The notes under the pieces are model-generated. The model worked only from the letters and a program-made list of their open reading frames with translations. It was not told the DNA's origin and did no database searches. From positions 1-64,000 of the forward strand of contig JBBQSA010000007.1 in the NCBI GenBank assembly GCA_038214295.1: DNA of 64,000 nt. The letters run 5' to 3'. Positions 10,997 through 20,635 of this stretch are shown here, one piece after another. The translations under genes were made by a program, and so were the position numbers. The stretch's first letter is position 1. Each line of letters opens with the position of its first letter. Source of the stretch: SHZI01 sp038214295 (GTDB lineage Bacteria > Pseudomonadota > Gammaproteobacteria > Steroidobacterales > GCA-2729495).

Positions 10997-12101
10997 CGGT
11001 GGCGCTCCGGGATTGGCGCGCGGACAGCGCGGCAGCGAGGCAGGCGCCAACGATGGCCTCGGTGGCACCCGGCAGCGCCAGCGACCGGGCCCGCTCCGCC
11101 CGGGCGAGGCGGAGTTCCGGCTGGTCCAGGTACGCGCGCAGTTCGGCGGCCAGGCTGGCCGCCGTCAGCCGGGACTGGGGCAGCAGCGTGGCGGCCCCCG
11201 CCGCCACCAGCCAGCCCGCATTGCGGGTCTGGTGATCATCGACGGCCGCCGGGAACGGCACGAGCACCGCCCCGACCCCCGCCGCCGTCAACTCGGCCAC
11301 GGTCAGGGCGCCGGCCCGGGCAAGGACCACGTCCGCCCAGCCGTAGGCCTCGGCCATGTCACCTATAAAGGGGAGTACCTGGGCGTCCACGCCGGCCGCC
11401 CGGTAGGCGGCCTCGGCCACCGGGCGGGTGGTCTCGCCGGCCTGGTGGCGAATTTCCGGGCGCTGGTCCCGGGGCAGCAGGGCAATGGCCGACGCGACGG
11501 TCTCGTTCAGGGCACGGGCGCCCTGGCTGCCGCCGAGCACGAGCAACCGTAGCGGCCCACGGCGGCCGGCAAAGCGCTCGGCGGGAGCTGGCAGGCCGGC
11601 AATGTCGGCGCGCACGGGATTGCCGGTGACGCGCGTCCGCACCTTGCTGGAAAAACTGCCCGGGAAGGCTTCAAGCACTTCCCGGGCAAATCCAGCCAGA
11701 AGACGGTTGGTAAGGCCTGCGACAGCGTTTTGCTCATGGATCACGAGGGGCCGACGGAGCAGCCAGGCCGCCAGGCCGCCAGGCCCTGCGGTGTAGCCAC
11801 CCATGCCGAGCACGACTTTCGGCTGGCAGCGCCGGAGGACGCGCGCGGCGTCGACGACGGCCACGAGGATGCGCAGCGGGGCCAGCAGCCAGCTCAAGGC
11901 ACCTTTCCCGCGCAGCCCCTGGACGCGGACGATTTCCAGCGGAATGCCCTCGGGCGGCACGACCCGGGACTCGAAGCCCCGCTCGGTGCCGAGCCACACG
12001 ACCTGCTCGTCACGAAGGCGCAGCGCGCGGGCAACAGCCAGCGCGGGGAAGACGTGCCCGCCCGTACCGCCGGCCATGATCAGCACCGGTGCACGCGTCA
12101 T
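10989..12101 (-). CDS. murG: MurG undecaprenyl-PP-MurNAc-pentapeptide GlcNAc transferase
   Basis: GT-B glycosyltransferase that converts lipid I to lipid II at the cytoplasmic face. GGTGGHVFPALAVA is the N-terminal G-loop; LVLGGSQGARALNE and the donor-binding RAGALTVAEL are in the C-terminal domain. 370 residues. ATG at 12101 overlaps the ftsW stop (ATGA). The frame remains open upstream through most of ftsW, but the extra translation has no protein-like character and is an out-of-frame shadow, not a fusion. Confidence 0.98.
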   Translation of the reverse strand: MTRAPVLIMAGGTGGHVFPALAVARALRLRDEQVVWLGTERGFESRVVPPEGIPLEIVRVQGLRGKGALSWLLAPLRILVAVVDAARVLRRCQPKVVLGMGGYTAGPGGLAAWLLRRPLVIHEQNAVAGLTNRLLAGFAREVLEAFPGSFSSKVRTRVTGNPVRADIAGLPAPAERFAGRRGPLRLLVLGGSQGARALNETVASAIALLPRDQRPEIRHQAGETTRPVAEAAYRAAGVDAQVLPFIGDMAEAYGWADVVLARAGALTVAELTAAGVGAVLVPFPAAVDDHQTRNAGWLVAAGAATLLPQSRLTAASLAAELRAYLDQPELRLARAERARSLALPGATEAIVGACLAAALSARQSRSATDA

Positions 12102-13273
12102 CGGGCCACCCTGCCGTTCTGCCGCCGGCGGCCGGTGCCCGCCAGGCCACGGTTCTCCAGGTCGATACGCAGGAGCAGGCCGAGCGCCGCCAGGGTCACG
12201 ATGAGGGAGCTGCGGCCATAGCTCACCAGCGGCAGCGTCAGGCCCTTGGTGGGCAGCACGCCCATGTTCACGCCCAGGTTGATCAGGGCCTGGATCGCCA
12301 GCCAGATGCCGAGGCCGATCGCGACGTAGGCCTGGAAGCTGGCGTCCCGCGCCGCGGCGGCACGAGCCACGACCAGCACCCGCCAGATCAGAATGCCGTA
12401 GAGGGTGATCATCACGAGGCTGCCGACCAGGCCGAACTCCTCCGCGATCACCGCGAAGATGAAGTCCGTGTGTGCCTCCGGGAGGTAGAACAGCTTTTGC
12501 ACGCTGCTGCCGAGGCCGAGGCCGGTCCACTCCCCCGTGCCGATGGCGATCAGCGACTGGGTCAGCTGGAAGCCGTCGCCGTAGGGGTCGGCCCAGGGGT
12601 TCCAGAAGCCGAGCAGGCGCCGCATGCGATAGGGGGAGAACCGGGCCAGCGCCGCGAACAGCAGAATGACCGGCACCACGAAGGTCAGCACGTCGCGGAC
12701 TCGTGCGCCGGCGACGAACAGGACGGCAAAGGACATCCCGAGCAGCAGCACGGCCGAGCCGAAGTCCGGCTGGATGAGCAGCAGGCCGGCGCCGGCGCCC
12801 ACCACCAGTAATGGCTTGAACAGGCCGCCCATCCCGGAGCGCAGCTCCTGGTTGCGACGCACGGCGTAGTCGGCCACGTACATCAGCAACATCAGCCGGG
12901 CGGGCTCGCTGACCTGCACGATGTTGATGCCGGCCACGCTGAGCCAGCGCGTGCTGCCGTTGGCCGTATGGCCGAGGCCGGGAACGAGGACGATGACCAG
13001 CATGGCGAGGGCGATGCCGGCCATCCACGATCCCAGGCTCTGCCAGATCCGGGTCGGGATCCGGGTCATCACGTAGCCCGCCGCGAGCCCAAGGCTCGCC
13101 GCAAACAGCTGGCGCTCGAAGAAGTAGAAGGCATCGCCGTGCTGGCGGTCGCCGAGTGCGATCGAGGCGGAGGCCACCATCAGCAGGCCGATGGTCAGCA
13201 GCAGGGCCGTGATGCCGACCAGGATCAGGTCGGGACGTTCCTGGCCCGGGATGGCCAGCTGCCGGCTGCTCAT
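12098..13273 (-). CDS. ftsW: Septal peptidoglycan polymerase FtsW (SEDS family)
   Basis: Ten-helix membrane glycosyltransferase that polymerises lipid II at the septum together with FtsI. The signature loop YGDGFQLTQSLIAIGTGEW and the C-terminal PLVSYGRSSL are diagnostic, and the conserved aspartate of the SEDS family is in QPDFGSA. 391 residues, start ATG at 13273 in an ATGA overlap with murD. The Arg-rich C-terminus (GRRRQNGRVAR) faces the cytoplasm. Confidence 0.98.
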   Translation of the reverse strand: MSSRQLAIPGQERPDLILVGITALLLTIGLLMVASASIALGDRQHGDAFYFFERQLFAASLGLAAGYVMTRIPTRIWQSLGSWMAGIALAMLVIVLVPGLGHTANGSTRWLSVAGINIVQVSEPARLMLLMYVADYAVRRNQELRSGMGGLFKPLLVVGAGAGLLLIQPDFGSAVLLLGMSFAVLFVAGARVRDVLTFVVPVILLFAALARFSPYRMRRLLGFWNPWADPYGDGFQLTQSLIAIGTGEWTGLGLGSSVQKLFYLPEAHTDFIFAVIAEEFGLVGSLVMITLYGILIWRVLVVARAAAARDASFQAYVAIGLGIWLAIQALINLGVNMGVLPTKGLTLPLVSYGRSSLIVTLAALGLLLRIDLENRGLAGTGRRRQNGRVAR

Positions 13274-14676
13274 GGTGCGCCTCCGTCGACGGGCTTGATG
13301 CCGGGATCCAGGGCGGCGACCGCGGTGGCGAAGGCGTCGCCCCGGGCGCCGTAGTCCCGGTACATATCGAGGCTACTGCAGGCGGGGGCCAGCAGCACAG
13401 TCCACCCGGAGCCGGCCAGCGAGGCTGCCACGTGCACGGCTTCCGCCATGTCGGCAACCCGGTGCACGGGACACACGGTAGCCAGTGCCGCCGCGAGCTG
13501 GTCCCGGTCACGGCCGAGCAGGACGGCGGCACAGTCCCGGCCCCGCAGTGCCGCTGCGACCGTCTCGAAGCTGGCGCCCTTGCCGTCGCCGCCCGCGATC
13601 AACACGAGCGGCCCGGTCACGCTGCCGACGCTGGTGACGGCGGCGCCGACGTTGGTGGCCTTGGAATCGTCGATCCACGTCACGCCATTCCGCCGCGCAA
13701 CAACCGCCATCCGGTGCGGCAGCGCCCGGTAGGCGCGCAGTCCGGGCAGCAGGCTCTGCAGCGGAACACCGCTCGCGGTCCCGAGCGCCAGTGCCGCCAG
13801 CGCGTTGGACACGTTGTGCCGGCCCGTGACGGGCAGTGCGGCAGCCGGCATCAGCGCCTCGTTGCCGCGGGCGAGCCAGGGTCCGTCACTCCGGGGCACG
13901 AGCCCGAAATCCTGCCCCGCCGGGATACCCAGGCCGAAGCCCAGGGTCGGCGTGCCCGGGGGCACCAGCGCCGCCAGTTCCGGCAGGTCCCGGTTCAGCA
14001 CCGCCAGGCCGCAGCGCGCGTAGATACGGGCCTTGGCGCGCGTGTAGGCCGCCAGATCGCCGTGGATATCCAGGTGGTCGGGCGTGATGTTGAGCACGAC
14101 GGCCGCCGCCGCGGGCACGGGCTCGCTCCGCTCGAGCTGGAAGCTCGACAGTTCGAGGACGTAGTGGGTGGCCGCCGGGTCGAGCAACTCGAGTGCGGGC
14201 GTGCCGAGGTTGCCGCCCACGGCCGCGCGCACGCCGGCGCCCCGGAGCATCGCACCCAGCATCGAGGTAACCGTACTCTTGCCGTTGGAACCGGTGATGG
14301 CCGTGATGGGGGCCGTCGCCTCGGCGACAAACAGGTCGATGTCGCTCAGGACTGGCAGGCCCCGCCGCCGGGCATCGGCGATCACGGGCAGGTCCAGGTC
14401 GACGCCGGGCGACAGGATGACGCGGCCCACGCCGTCGGGAACGGCCGCCGGGGGGCTGCCCGCAATGATCCCCGCCGCCGGCATCGCGGCGCGGATGGCT
14501 TCGAGGCCGGGCGGCAGTGGCCGCGTGTCCGCGAAGATCGCACGCGCCCCTCGGGCCGCAAGGAACCGCGCGCAGGACACACCGGTGCCGCCCATGCCCA
14601 GCACGAGCGTGATTTCGCCCGTACGGTTCGCGGGCGGCAACTGGTCTTCACTACTGCGGACGGCGGCCATCTTCAT
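13270..14676 (-). CDS. murD: UDP-N-acetylmuramoyl-L-alanine--D-glutamate ligase MurD
   Basis: ATP-dependent ligase adding D-Glu to UDP-MurNAc-L-Ala. VLGMGGTGVSCARFLA is the N-terminal nucleotide-binding region, GSNGKSTVTSML the P-loop (about residues 125-136), and TWIDDSKATN the conserved central motif carrying the Lys/Asp contacts. 468 residues, slightly longer than the E. coli enzyme because of a 15-20 residue N-terminal lead. The ATG at 14676 overlaps the mraY stop; an ATG two codons in is also possible. Confidence 0.97.
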   Translation of the reverse strand: MKMAAVRSSEDQLPPANRTGEITLVLGMGGTGVSCARFLAARGARAIFADTRPLPPGLEAIRAAMPAAGIIAGSPPAAVPDGVGRVILSPGVDLDLPVIADARRRGLPVLSDIDLFVAEATAPITAITGSNGKSTVTSMLGAMLRGAGVRAAVGGNLGTPALELLDPAATHYVLELSSFQLERSEPVPAAAAVVLNITPDHLDIHGDLAAYTRAKARIYARCGLAVLNRDLPELAALVPPGTPTLGFGLGIPAGQDFGLVPRSDGPWLARGNEALMPAAALPVTGRHNVSNALAALALGTASGVPLQSLLPGLRAYRALPHRMAVVARRNGVTWIDDSKATNVGAAVTSVGSVTGPLVLIAGGDGKGASFETVAAALRGRDCAAVLLGRDRDQLAAALATVCPVHRVADMAEAVHVAASLAGSGWTVLLAPACSSLDMYRDYGARGDAFATAVAALDPGIKPVDGGAP

Positions 14677-15755
14677 CGGATCTTCAGGCTCGACAGGCCC
14701 ACCAGCACGAGGATTACCGTGATGATCCAGAAGCGCACGATCACTTTCGGTTCCGCCCAGCCCTTCAGTTCAAAGTGGTGGTGCAGCGGCGCCATCCTGA
14801 AGATGCGCTTGCCGGTGATCTTGAAGGACGCCACCTGCATCATCACGGACACGGTCTCGGCGACGAAGAGGCCACCCATGATCAGCAGCACGACTTCCTG
14901 GCGGACGATCACCGCCACGGCGCCCAGCGCGCCACCGAGCGACAGCGCACCGATATCCCCCATGAACACCTGGGCCGGGTAGGCGTTGAACCACAGGAAG
15001 CCTAGGCCCGCGCCCGCCAGCGCGGCGCAGAACACCAGCAGTTCGCCCGCCCCGGCCACGTAGGGAATGCCGAGATAGCGCGCGAAGATCGCGTTGCCGG
15101 CCACCCAGGCGAAGATCCCCAGCGCGCCGCCGACCAGGACGGTGGGCATGATCGCCAGTCCATCGAGGCCATCGGTGAGGTTGACGGCATTGCTGGTACC
15201 GACGATGACCAGGAAGACGAAGGGAATGAAAGCCCAGCCCAGCGGGATCAGCACGTCCTTCAGGTACGGAATGAGCAGGGCCGTCGAGTGGGGCGTGTCG
15301 GCCCGGAGGAACAGGATCACCCCGACGCCGAGCGCCACCAGCGACTGCCAGAAGAGCTTTTCCCGGGCCGAGAGCCCCTTGGGATTGCGCAGGACCAGCT
15401 TCCGGTAGTCGTCGGCGAAGCCGACCAGCCCGTAGGCGATGGTCACACCGACCACGATCCAGACATAGATACTGCGCAGGTCCGCCCAGAGCAGCGTGCT
15501 GACGACGATCGCGAGGATGATCAGTGTGCCGCCCATCGTGGGTGTGCCGGCTTTCTGCAGGTGGCTCTGGGGACCGTCATCGCGCACGTTCTGGCCGATC
15601 TGGCGGACGGTCAACCGCCGGATCAGCGCAGGCCCCAGCAGCAGCGACATGGCGAGCGCCGTCAGGGCGCCGAGGATCGCGCGCAGGGTCAGGTACGTGA
15701 AGGCATTGAAGCCGGAAATCCGTGGCGTCAGGTACTCCGCGAGCATCAGCAACAT
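14673..15755 (-). CDS. mraY: Phospho-MurNAc-pentapeptide transferase MraY
   Basis: Ten-helix membrane enzyme forming lipid I on undecaprenyl phosphate. The catalytic DDYRKL (about residues 115-120), NLTDGLDGLA and the C-terminal MAPLHHHFELKGWAE are diagnostic. 360 residues, the usual length. ATG at 15755 overlaps the murF stop by one base (TGATG). Confidence 0.99.
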   Translation of the reverse strand: MLLMLAEYLTPRISGFNAFTYLTLRAILGALTALAMSLLLGPALIRRLTVRQIGQNVRDDGPQSHLQKAGTPTMGGTLIILAIVVSTLLWADLRSIYVWIVVGVTIAYGLVGFADDYRKLVLRNPKGLSAREKLFWQSLVALGVGVILFLRADTPHSTALLIPYLKDVLIPLGWAFIPFVFLVIVGTSNAVNLTDGLDGLAIMPTVLVGGALGIFAWVAGNAIFARYLGIPYVAGAGELLVFCAALAGAGLGFLWFNAYPAQVFMGDIGALSLGGALGAVAVIVRQEVVLLIMGGLFVAETVSVMMQVASFKITGKRIFRMAPLHHHFELKGWAEPKVIVRFWIITVILVLVGLSSLKIR

Positions 15756-17149
15756 CAGGGCGCCCCTCCGGCATCCACGGCTTCGCCATTCAGTGCCTTC
15801 ACGAGGCGCTCGAGCCCGGCGCTGCGCGAACCCTTGACGAGCAGTTGCACCTCCGGGGACAGCGAGGGCCGGATCGTTTCGGCCAGGGTGGCCACGTCCG
15901 CGGCCCAGTGCCCACGGGACCCGAAGGCCTCGACCGCGTGACGGGACAGGGGGCCGACCCCGAAGAAGCGGTCGATGCCGCTGCGGGCGGCCAGCGCGCC
16001 GACTTCCCGGTGCAATTCCACTTCGGTGGGCCCGAGCTCCGCCATGTCACCCAGCACGAACCAGCGCTTCCCGGTGAGCCCCGCGAGAAAGCGGATGGCC
16101 GCGGCGACCGAGCCCGGGTTCGCGTTGTAGCTGTCGTCGAAGATCGTGCTGCCCTCGGGACCCGGCTCGGAACGGAGGCGCCCCTTCACATTGAGCATGC
16201 CCGCAAGGCCATCGCGCACCGCGTCGAGCGTGGCACCCGCAGCGGTGGTGGCTGCCGCCGCCGCCAGCGCGTTCTGTATGTTGTGGCTGCCGGACATCGG
16301 CAGGCGGATCAGCATGTCCCCGGCCGGCGACCGCAGCCGGAACCGCAGCCCCTCGCCATTGGCCGGCAGGATGTCGGTTGCGTGGAAATCGGCCGTGTCC
16401 GTGAGCCCGAAGGAGCGGTACTCGATGTCCTGGCGCAGTCCCCGCCAGTAGTCGTGGAAGGGATCGTCCCGGTTGACCACGGCCACGGCGCCGGCGGGCA
16501 ACCCCGCGAACAGTTCCCCCTTGCCCTCCGCGACGTGCCGCACGGTGCCGCCGAAGCCCGCGAGATGTGCCGGGCCGGCGTTGGTGATCACGCCGACGTC
16601 GGGCCGGGCGATCCGGGTCAGCAGCGCGATTTCCCGCTGGGCGCTGGCGCCCATCTCAATGACCGCGGCCCGGTGCGACTCACGGAGCCAGAGCAGGGTG
16701 ATGGGCACGCCGACGTGGTTGTTGAGGTTGCCCCAGGTGGCCAGCACGCCGCCGTCCTCGCCAGGCTGGCGGACATGGGCACGCATGATGGCGGCCATCA
16801 TTTCCTTCAGCGTGGTCTTGCCGTTGCTGCCGGTCACACCGAGGACCGGAATCGGGAAGCGCCCGCGCCAGGCGGCGGCGATCTCCTGCAGGGCCTTGCC
16901 CGCGTCGGAGACCACGACCTGCGGCAGGGGTAACGGCTGGGGACTCTCGACCAGCGCCGCCACGGCACCGCGCTCCGCCGCCGTCACCACGAAGCCCGCG
17001 GCGTCGTGCCGGGACCCCCGGAGTGCGACGAACAGCTGACCGGGTTCGATGCTCCGGGTGTCGGTGCTGACGGAGTCGAAGCCCGTGTCGCTACCGACGA
17101 GCCTGCCACCGGAATTTGCTGCGACCCAGGCGAGCGTGGCCATCGTCAT
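15755..17149 (-). CDS. murF: UDP-MurNAc-tripeptide--D-Ala-D-Ala ligase MurF
   Basis: Adds the Ddl-made D-Ala-D-Ala dipeptide. The P-loop GVTGSNGKTTLKEM (about residues 104-117), EMGASAQREI and FDDSYNANP are characteristic. 464 residues. The start ATG at 17149 is in an ATGA overlap with murE; the second ATG two codons later is an equally good start. Together with ddlB in the same transcript it completes the pentapeptide. Confidence 0.98.
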   Translation of the reverse strand: MTMATLAWVAANSGGRLVGSDTGFDSVSTDTRSIEPGQLFVALRGSRHDAAGFVVTAAERGAVAALVESPQPLPLPQVVVSDAGKALQEIAAAWRGRFPIPVLGVTGSNGKTTLKEMMAAIMRAHVRQPGEDGGVLATWGNLNNHVGVPITLLWLRESHRAAVIEMGASAQREIALLTRIARPDVGVITNAGPAHLAGFGGTVRHVAEGKGELFAGLPAGAVAVVNRDDPFHDYWRGLRQDIEYRSFGLTDTADFHATDILPANGEGLRFRLRSPAGDMLIRLPMSGSHNIQNALAAAAATTAAGATLDAVRDGLAGMLNVKGRLRSEPGPEGSTIFDDSYNANPGSVAAAIRFLAGLTGKRWFVLGDMAELGPTEVELHREVGALAARSGIDRFFGVGPLSRHAVEAFGSRGHWAADVATLAETIRPSLSPEVQLLVKGSRSAGLERLVKALNGEAVDAGGAP

Positions 17150-18639
17150 GAACTCTGGCCCGCCAGGGCCTGCAGGGCCACCGTCACATCCGCAAAGGGC
17201 ACGCGGGCGTCGCCCGTCACCTGCACGGTCTCGTGGCCCTTGCCCGCGATCAGCACGGCGTCCTCCGGCCCGGCCAGGCGAATGGCCCGGGCGATCGCGT
17301 CAGCCCGGTCCGGCACCACCTGCAGGCGGTCGAGGGAACTGACGCCGGCCAGGATGTCGGCGATGATCTGCTGCGGATCCTCGTGGCGGGGATTGTCGTC
17401 GGTCACGATGACGTGGTCGGCGCCGGCCACGGCCGCCGCGCCCATCGGACCGCGCTTGCCCCGGTCCCGGTCGCCACCGCACCCGAATACGCACCACACC
17501 TTGCCCGAGCAATGCTCGCGCACGGCGGCGAGCGCCTTGCCGAGCGCGTCCGGCGTGTGGGCAAAGTCCACGAGTACCGCCGGCTGCCCGGGCCTACCCG
17601 GGACCCGCTCCATCCGGCCGGGCGGCGGCAGGCACCCGGCGAGGGCGTCCGCTGCCTGGGTCAGCGACCAGCCCTCAGCCAGCAGGATGCCGGCGGCCAG
17701 CAGCAGGTTCTCCGCGTTGTACCGGCCCCAGAGCGCACTCCGCAGACGCACCGCCTGGCCCCCGCTGCGCAGCATCAGCTCGAGGCCCTCGGCGCCGGCG
17801 GCCTCGACGGTACCGGCAAGTTCCGCGCTGGCGGCGCCGGCGAGCGTCACGCCGAGCAGGCGGGTGCGGGCCGGCAGACGGCTGGCCAGTTCGCGCCCAA
17901 AACTGTCGTCCAGGTTGATGACGTCGGTCCCGGCGCCGAGCGCAAACAGGCGCGCCTTGGCCGCGCCATACGCAGCGAGGTCGGGGTGGTAGTCCAGGTG
18001 GTCCCTGCTGAGGTTCGTGAAGGCCACCGTGGTAAAGCGCACGCCGGCAACCCGGTCCTGGTCCAGCGCGTGGGACGAGACTTCCGCAACGACGTGCCCG
18101 GCGCCCCCGTCGGCCAGCTCCCGCAACTGGCGATGCAGGCTGATGCAGTCGGGCGTGGTGAGTTCCGCCGCGGTCAGCCGGCCGTTGAGCCCGTGGCCAA
18201 GAGTGCCGAGATAGCCGGCGCTGCCACCCAGGCGCGCGATGGCCTGCATCACTAGCCAGGCCGTGGTGGTCTTGCCGTTGGTGCCCGTGATGCCGGTCAC
18301 CCGCAGTGCCTCGGACGGGCGCGCGAAGAAGCGGTTGGCCACCTCGCCCAGCTGCTTGCGCAGGTGCGGCACCGGGATGCTGGCGACTCCCTGCGGCAAC
18401 ACCGGCCCGCGCAGCGCTGCGCCGGGCTCCCACGCGACGGCGCCGACACCGGCCCGGAGCGCGTCGCCGACAAAGTCGAGCCCGTGCCGGCGCGCGCCGC
18501 GGCAGGCGATGAACAGCCCGTCGCGCACGGCCTTGCGGCTGTCCAGGGTGATATCCACCACGTCGATGGCGGGCACCTCGGCGGAGAGGCCCGGGAACAA
18601 CTTGTGCAGTTCCATTTCGCTGGTTCCGGAGGGTGTCAT
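17146..18639 (-). CDS. murE: UDP-MurNAc-L-Ala-D-Glu--meso-DAP ligase MurE
   Basis: Ligase adding the third stem residue. GTNGKTTTAWLV is the P-loop. The DNPR motif (in TDDNPRHEDP) identifies specificity for meso-diaminopimelate and not lysine, so this organism has Gram-negative-type DAP peptidoglycan. ITLDSRKAV near residue 30 is the UDP-MurNAc contact region. 497 residues; ATG at 18639 overlaps the ftsI stop (ATGA). Confidence 0.98.
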   Translation of the reverse strand: MTPSGTSEMELHKLFPGLSAEVPAIDVVDITLDSRKAVRDGLFIACRGARRHGLDFVGDALRAGVGAVAWEPGAALRGPVLPQGVASIPVPHLRKQLGEVANRFFARPSEALRVTGITGTNGKTTTAWLVMQAIARLGGSAGYLGTLGHGLNGRLTAAELTTPDCISLHRQLRELADGGAGHVVAEVSSHALDQDRVAGVRFTTVAFTNLSRDHLDYHPDLAAYGAAKARLFALGAGTDVINLDDSFGRELASRLPARTRLLGVTLAGAASAELAGTVEAAGAEGLELMLRSGGQAVRLRSALWGRYNAENLLLAAGILLAEGWSLTQAADALAGCLPPPGRMERVPGRPGQPAVLVDFAHTPDALGKALAAVREHCSGKVWCVFGCGGDRDRGKRGPMGAAAVAGADHVIVTDDNPRHEDPQQIIADILAGVSSLDRLQVVPDRADAIARAIRLAGPEDAVLIAGKGHETVQVTGDARVPFADVTVALQALAGQSS

Positions 18640-20360
18640 GGGGCGCTGGCGGCCAGCCGCGTCGGCCGGCTGGACGTCACGTCCACCCCGTCGGGCGGTA
18701 CCGCGAGGATGCGCAGGGCGCCGGCGGCGACCGCCGAGAACACGGGAGCGGAAACGTCGCCGCCGTAGTACTGGCCCTTCGGCTCATCGACGACGATCAC
18801 GATGGCGAGCCGCGGGGCCGTCGCGGGCACAATGCCGGCGAAGACGGCGGTGTGCCGGTCATCGGCATAGCCACCGGCGGCCACCTTGCGCGCGGTGCCG
18901 GTCTTCCCGGCCACCCGGTAGCCGTCGACCGCGGCCTTCAGCCCCGTGCCCTCGGCGGAAACCACCTGCTCGAGCATCGCAACGACGCTCCGGGCGGTCT
19001 CCGGGCTGACCACGCGCCGGGCAATCGGCGGGCGGTCCACGCGGACGAGGGACACGGGCCGGTAGAGGCCATCGCCGGCCAGCACCGCGTAGGCCTCCGC
19101 CAGTTGCAGCGCAGTCATCGACAGGCCGTAGCCGAACGCCATGGTCGCCTGGCCGATCGGGCGCCAGCCCTGGAACGGCGGCAGCATGCCGGCGGACTCG
19201 CCCGGATAGCCGCTGGAGGTCAGCCGCCCCGCGCCGAAGCGGCTCAGCGTGTTCCAGAGCATCTCCTTGTCGAGCTGCATGGAGACGTGGACGGCACCGA
19301 CGTTGCTGGACTTCGCCAGCAACGTGGCGAGGTCGACGACCCCGTAGTTGTGCTTGTCCTCAAAGGTCCGGTTGCCGACCTGGACGAAGCCGGGGTTGGT
19401 GTCGATGAGGCTGCGGGAGTTGAAGCGCCCGCTCTCCAGGGCGGCGGCGACGATCAGGGGCTTGAAGGTCGAGCCCGGCTCGAGGATGTCGGTGATGGCC
19501 CGGTTGCGAAACATCATCGGGCTGAACTGGCCCCGGTCATTCGGGTTGAAGGTGGGCTGGTTGACATCGGCAAGTACCTCGCCCGTCGCCACGTCGATCA
19601 CGACAGCCGAGCCCGACGCCGCCTGGTGCCGCTGGACGGCGGCCTTCAGCTCCCGGTAGGCCAGGTACTGGATGCGCAGGTCGATGGACGTGACGAGGTC
19701 GCGGCCCGGGCTCGGCGGCAGCAGGCTTTCGACGTCCTCGATGACGCGGCCGAAGCGGTCCCGGAGCACACGCTTCTTGCCGGGAACGCCGTGCAGCCAG
19801 TTATCGAACGCGAGCTCCAGGCCTTCCTGGCCCTTGTCGTCGATGTTGGTGAAGCCGAGCAGGTGCCCGGTGACTTCGCCCGCCGGGTAATAGCGCCGGT
19901 ACTCGCGCAGCAGGTGGACGCCGGGCACCTGCATAGCATCGATCGCCGCGGCGGCGGCGGGATTCATATGCCGCTTGAGGTAATAGAACTCCTTGCGGAC
20001 GTTACGGGTGAGCCGCGAAGTCAGCTCCCCGCTGTCGAGCTTCAGGGCGGCGGCGAGGCCCTTGATACGGTCCGGCTCCTCGAGGAGCTGGGACGGGTTG
20101 ACCCAGACGCTGTCCACGGGCGTGCTTACGGCCAGCGGCTCGCCGTTCCGGTCCTTGATCACGCCGCGCGTTGCCGACAGCGTTGCCACGCGCAGGTGGC
20201 GGGCGGCGGCCTGCTTGTTGAGGAAGTCCGTGTTGAAGACCTGCAGGTGCACGGCCCGGGCAACCAGCCCGGTGCCGGCCAGCATCAGCGCGACGGCGAC
20301 CGTCCACAGGCGCCAGACGAAGCTGTGATAGGCGGGCTTCTGGGGCCGGTCGCTGCTCAT
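18636..20360 (-). CDS. ftsI: Peptidoglycan DD-transpeptidase FtsI (PBP3)
   Basis: Class B penicillin-binding protein that crosslinks septal wall with FtsW. One transmembrane helix (about residues 17-38) precedes the pedestal domain. The transpeptidase motifs are intact: STFK (Ser297), SSN (351-353) and KTGT (486-489). 574 residues, normal. The start ATG overlaps the ftsL stop as ATGA. No substitutions in the active-site motifs are seen. Confidence 0.98.
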   Translation of the reverse strand: MSSDRPQKPAYHSFVWRLWTVAVALMLAGTGLVARAVHLQVFNTDFLNKQAAARHLRVATLSATRGVIKDRNGEPLAVSTPVDSVWVNPSQLLEEPDRIKGLAAALKLDSGELTSRLTRNVRKEFYYLKRHMNPAAAAAIDAMQVPGVHLLREYRRYYPAGEVTGHLLGFTNIDDKGQEGLELAFDNWLHGVPGKKRVLRDRFGRVIEDVESLLPPSPGRDLVTSIDLRIQYLAYRELKAAVQRHQAASGSAVVIDVATGEVLADVNQPTFNPNDRGQFSPMMFRNRAITDILEPGSTFKPLIVAAALESGRFNSRSLIDTNPGFVQVGNRTFEDKHNYGVVDLATLLAKSSNVGAVHVSMQLDKEMLWNTLSRFGAGRLTSSGYPGESAGMLPPFQGWRPIGQATMAFGYGLSMTALQLAEAYAVLAGDGLYRPVSLVRVDRPPIARRVVSPETARSVVAMLEQVVSAEGTGLKAAVDGYRVAGKTGTARKVAAGGYADDRHTAVFAGIVPATAPRLAIVIVVDEPKGQYYGGDVSAPVFSAVAAGALRILAVPPDGVDVTSSRPTRLAASAP

Positions 20361-20635
20361 CGAGCCACCAGCTTCACGTCATCCCGGGTCGGCGTGCGCA
20401 TCGCGAGCCGTTCGCGGGCCAGCCGCTCGATTCGCGCCGGGTTCCCCTGCGTGCTCTGCTCGATCTGCAGACGTCCCCAGTCCACCTCCAGGCGGTCGCG
20501 TTCGGCCACCAGGGTCTGCAGCTCGACGAACAGCTTCCGCGACTTGTGCTTGGCATAGATGCTGGCCAGCCCGGACAGGAAGACCGCGGCGGCCAGCCCG
20601 GCCACGAGCACGCGGGAGCGCTGGGCGGGAGTCAT
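20357..20635 (-). CDS. ftsL: Cell division protein FtsL
   Basis: Small bitopic divisome protein that pairs with FtsB. 92 residues: short cytoplasmic tail, one transmembrane helix (about 9-27), then a coiled-coil with leucines in the LVAERDRLEVDWGRLQIE stretch and the conserved ARIERLARERLAM end. Identity comes from position between rsmH and ftsI as much as from sequence, since FtsL is poorly conserved. Both ends are ATGA-type overlaps. Confidence 0.93.
   Translation of the reverse strand: MTPAQRSRVLVAGLAAAVFLSGLASIYAKHKSRKLFVELQTLVAERDRLEVDWGRLQIEQSTQGNPARIERLARERLAMRTPTRDDVKLVAR

Noticed and set aside
10989..13532. Apparent 847-residue fusion containing MurG
   Set aside because: Residues before MTRAPVLIMAGG are the ftsW gene read in another frame; the real murG starts at 12101 in an ATGA overlap.
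18633..20558. 641-codon plus-strand frame antisense to ftsI
   Set aside because: Antisense shadow with biased Gly/Arg/Val composition; ftsI motifs are intact on the other strand.
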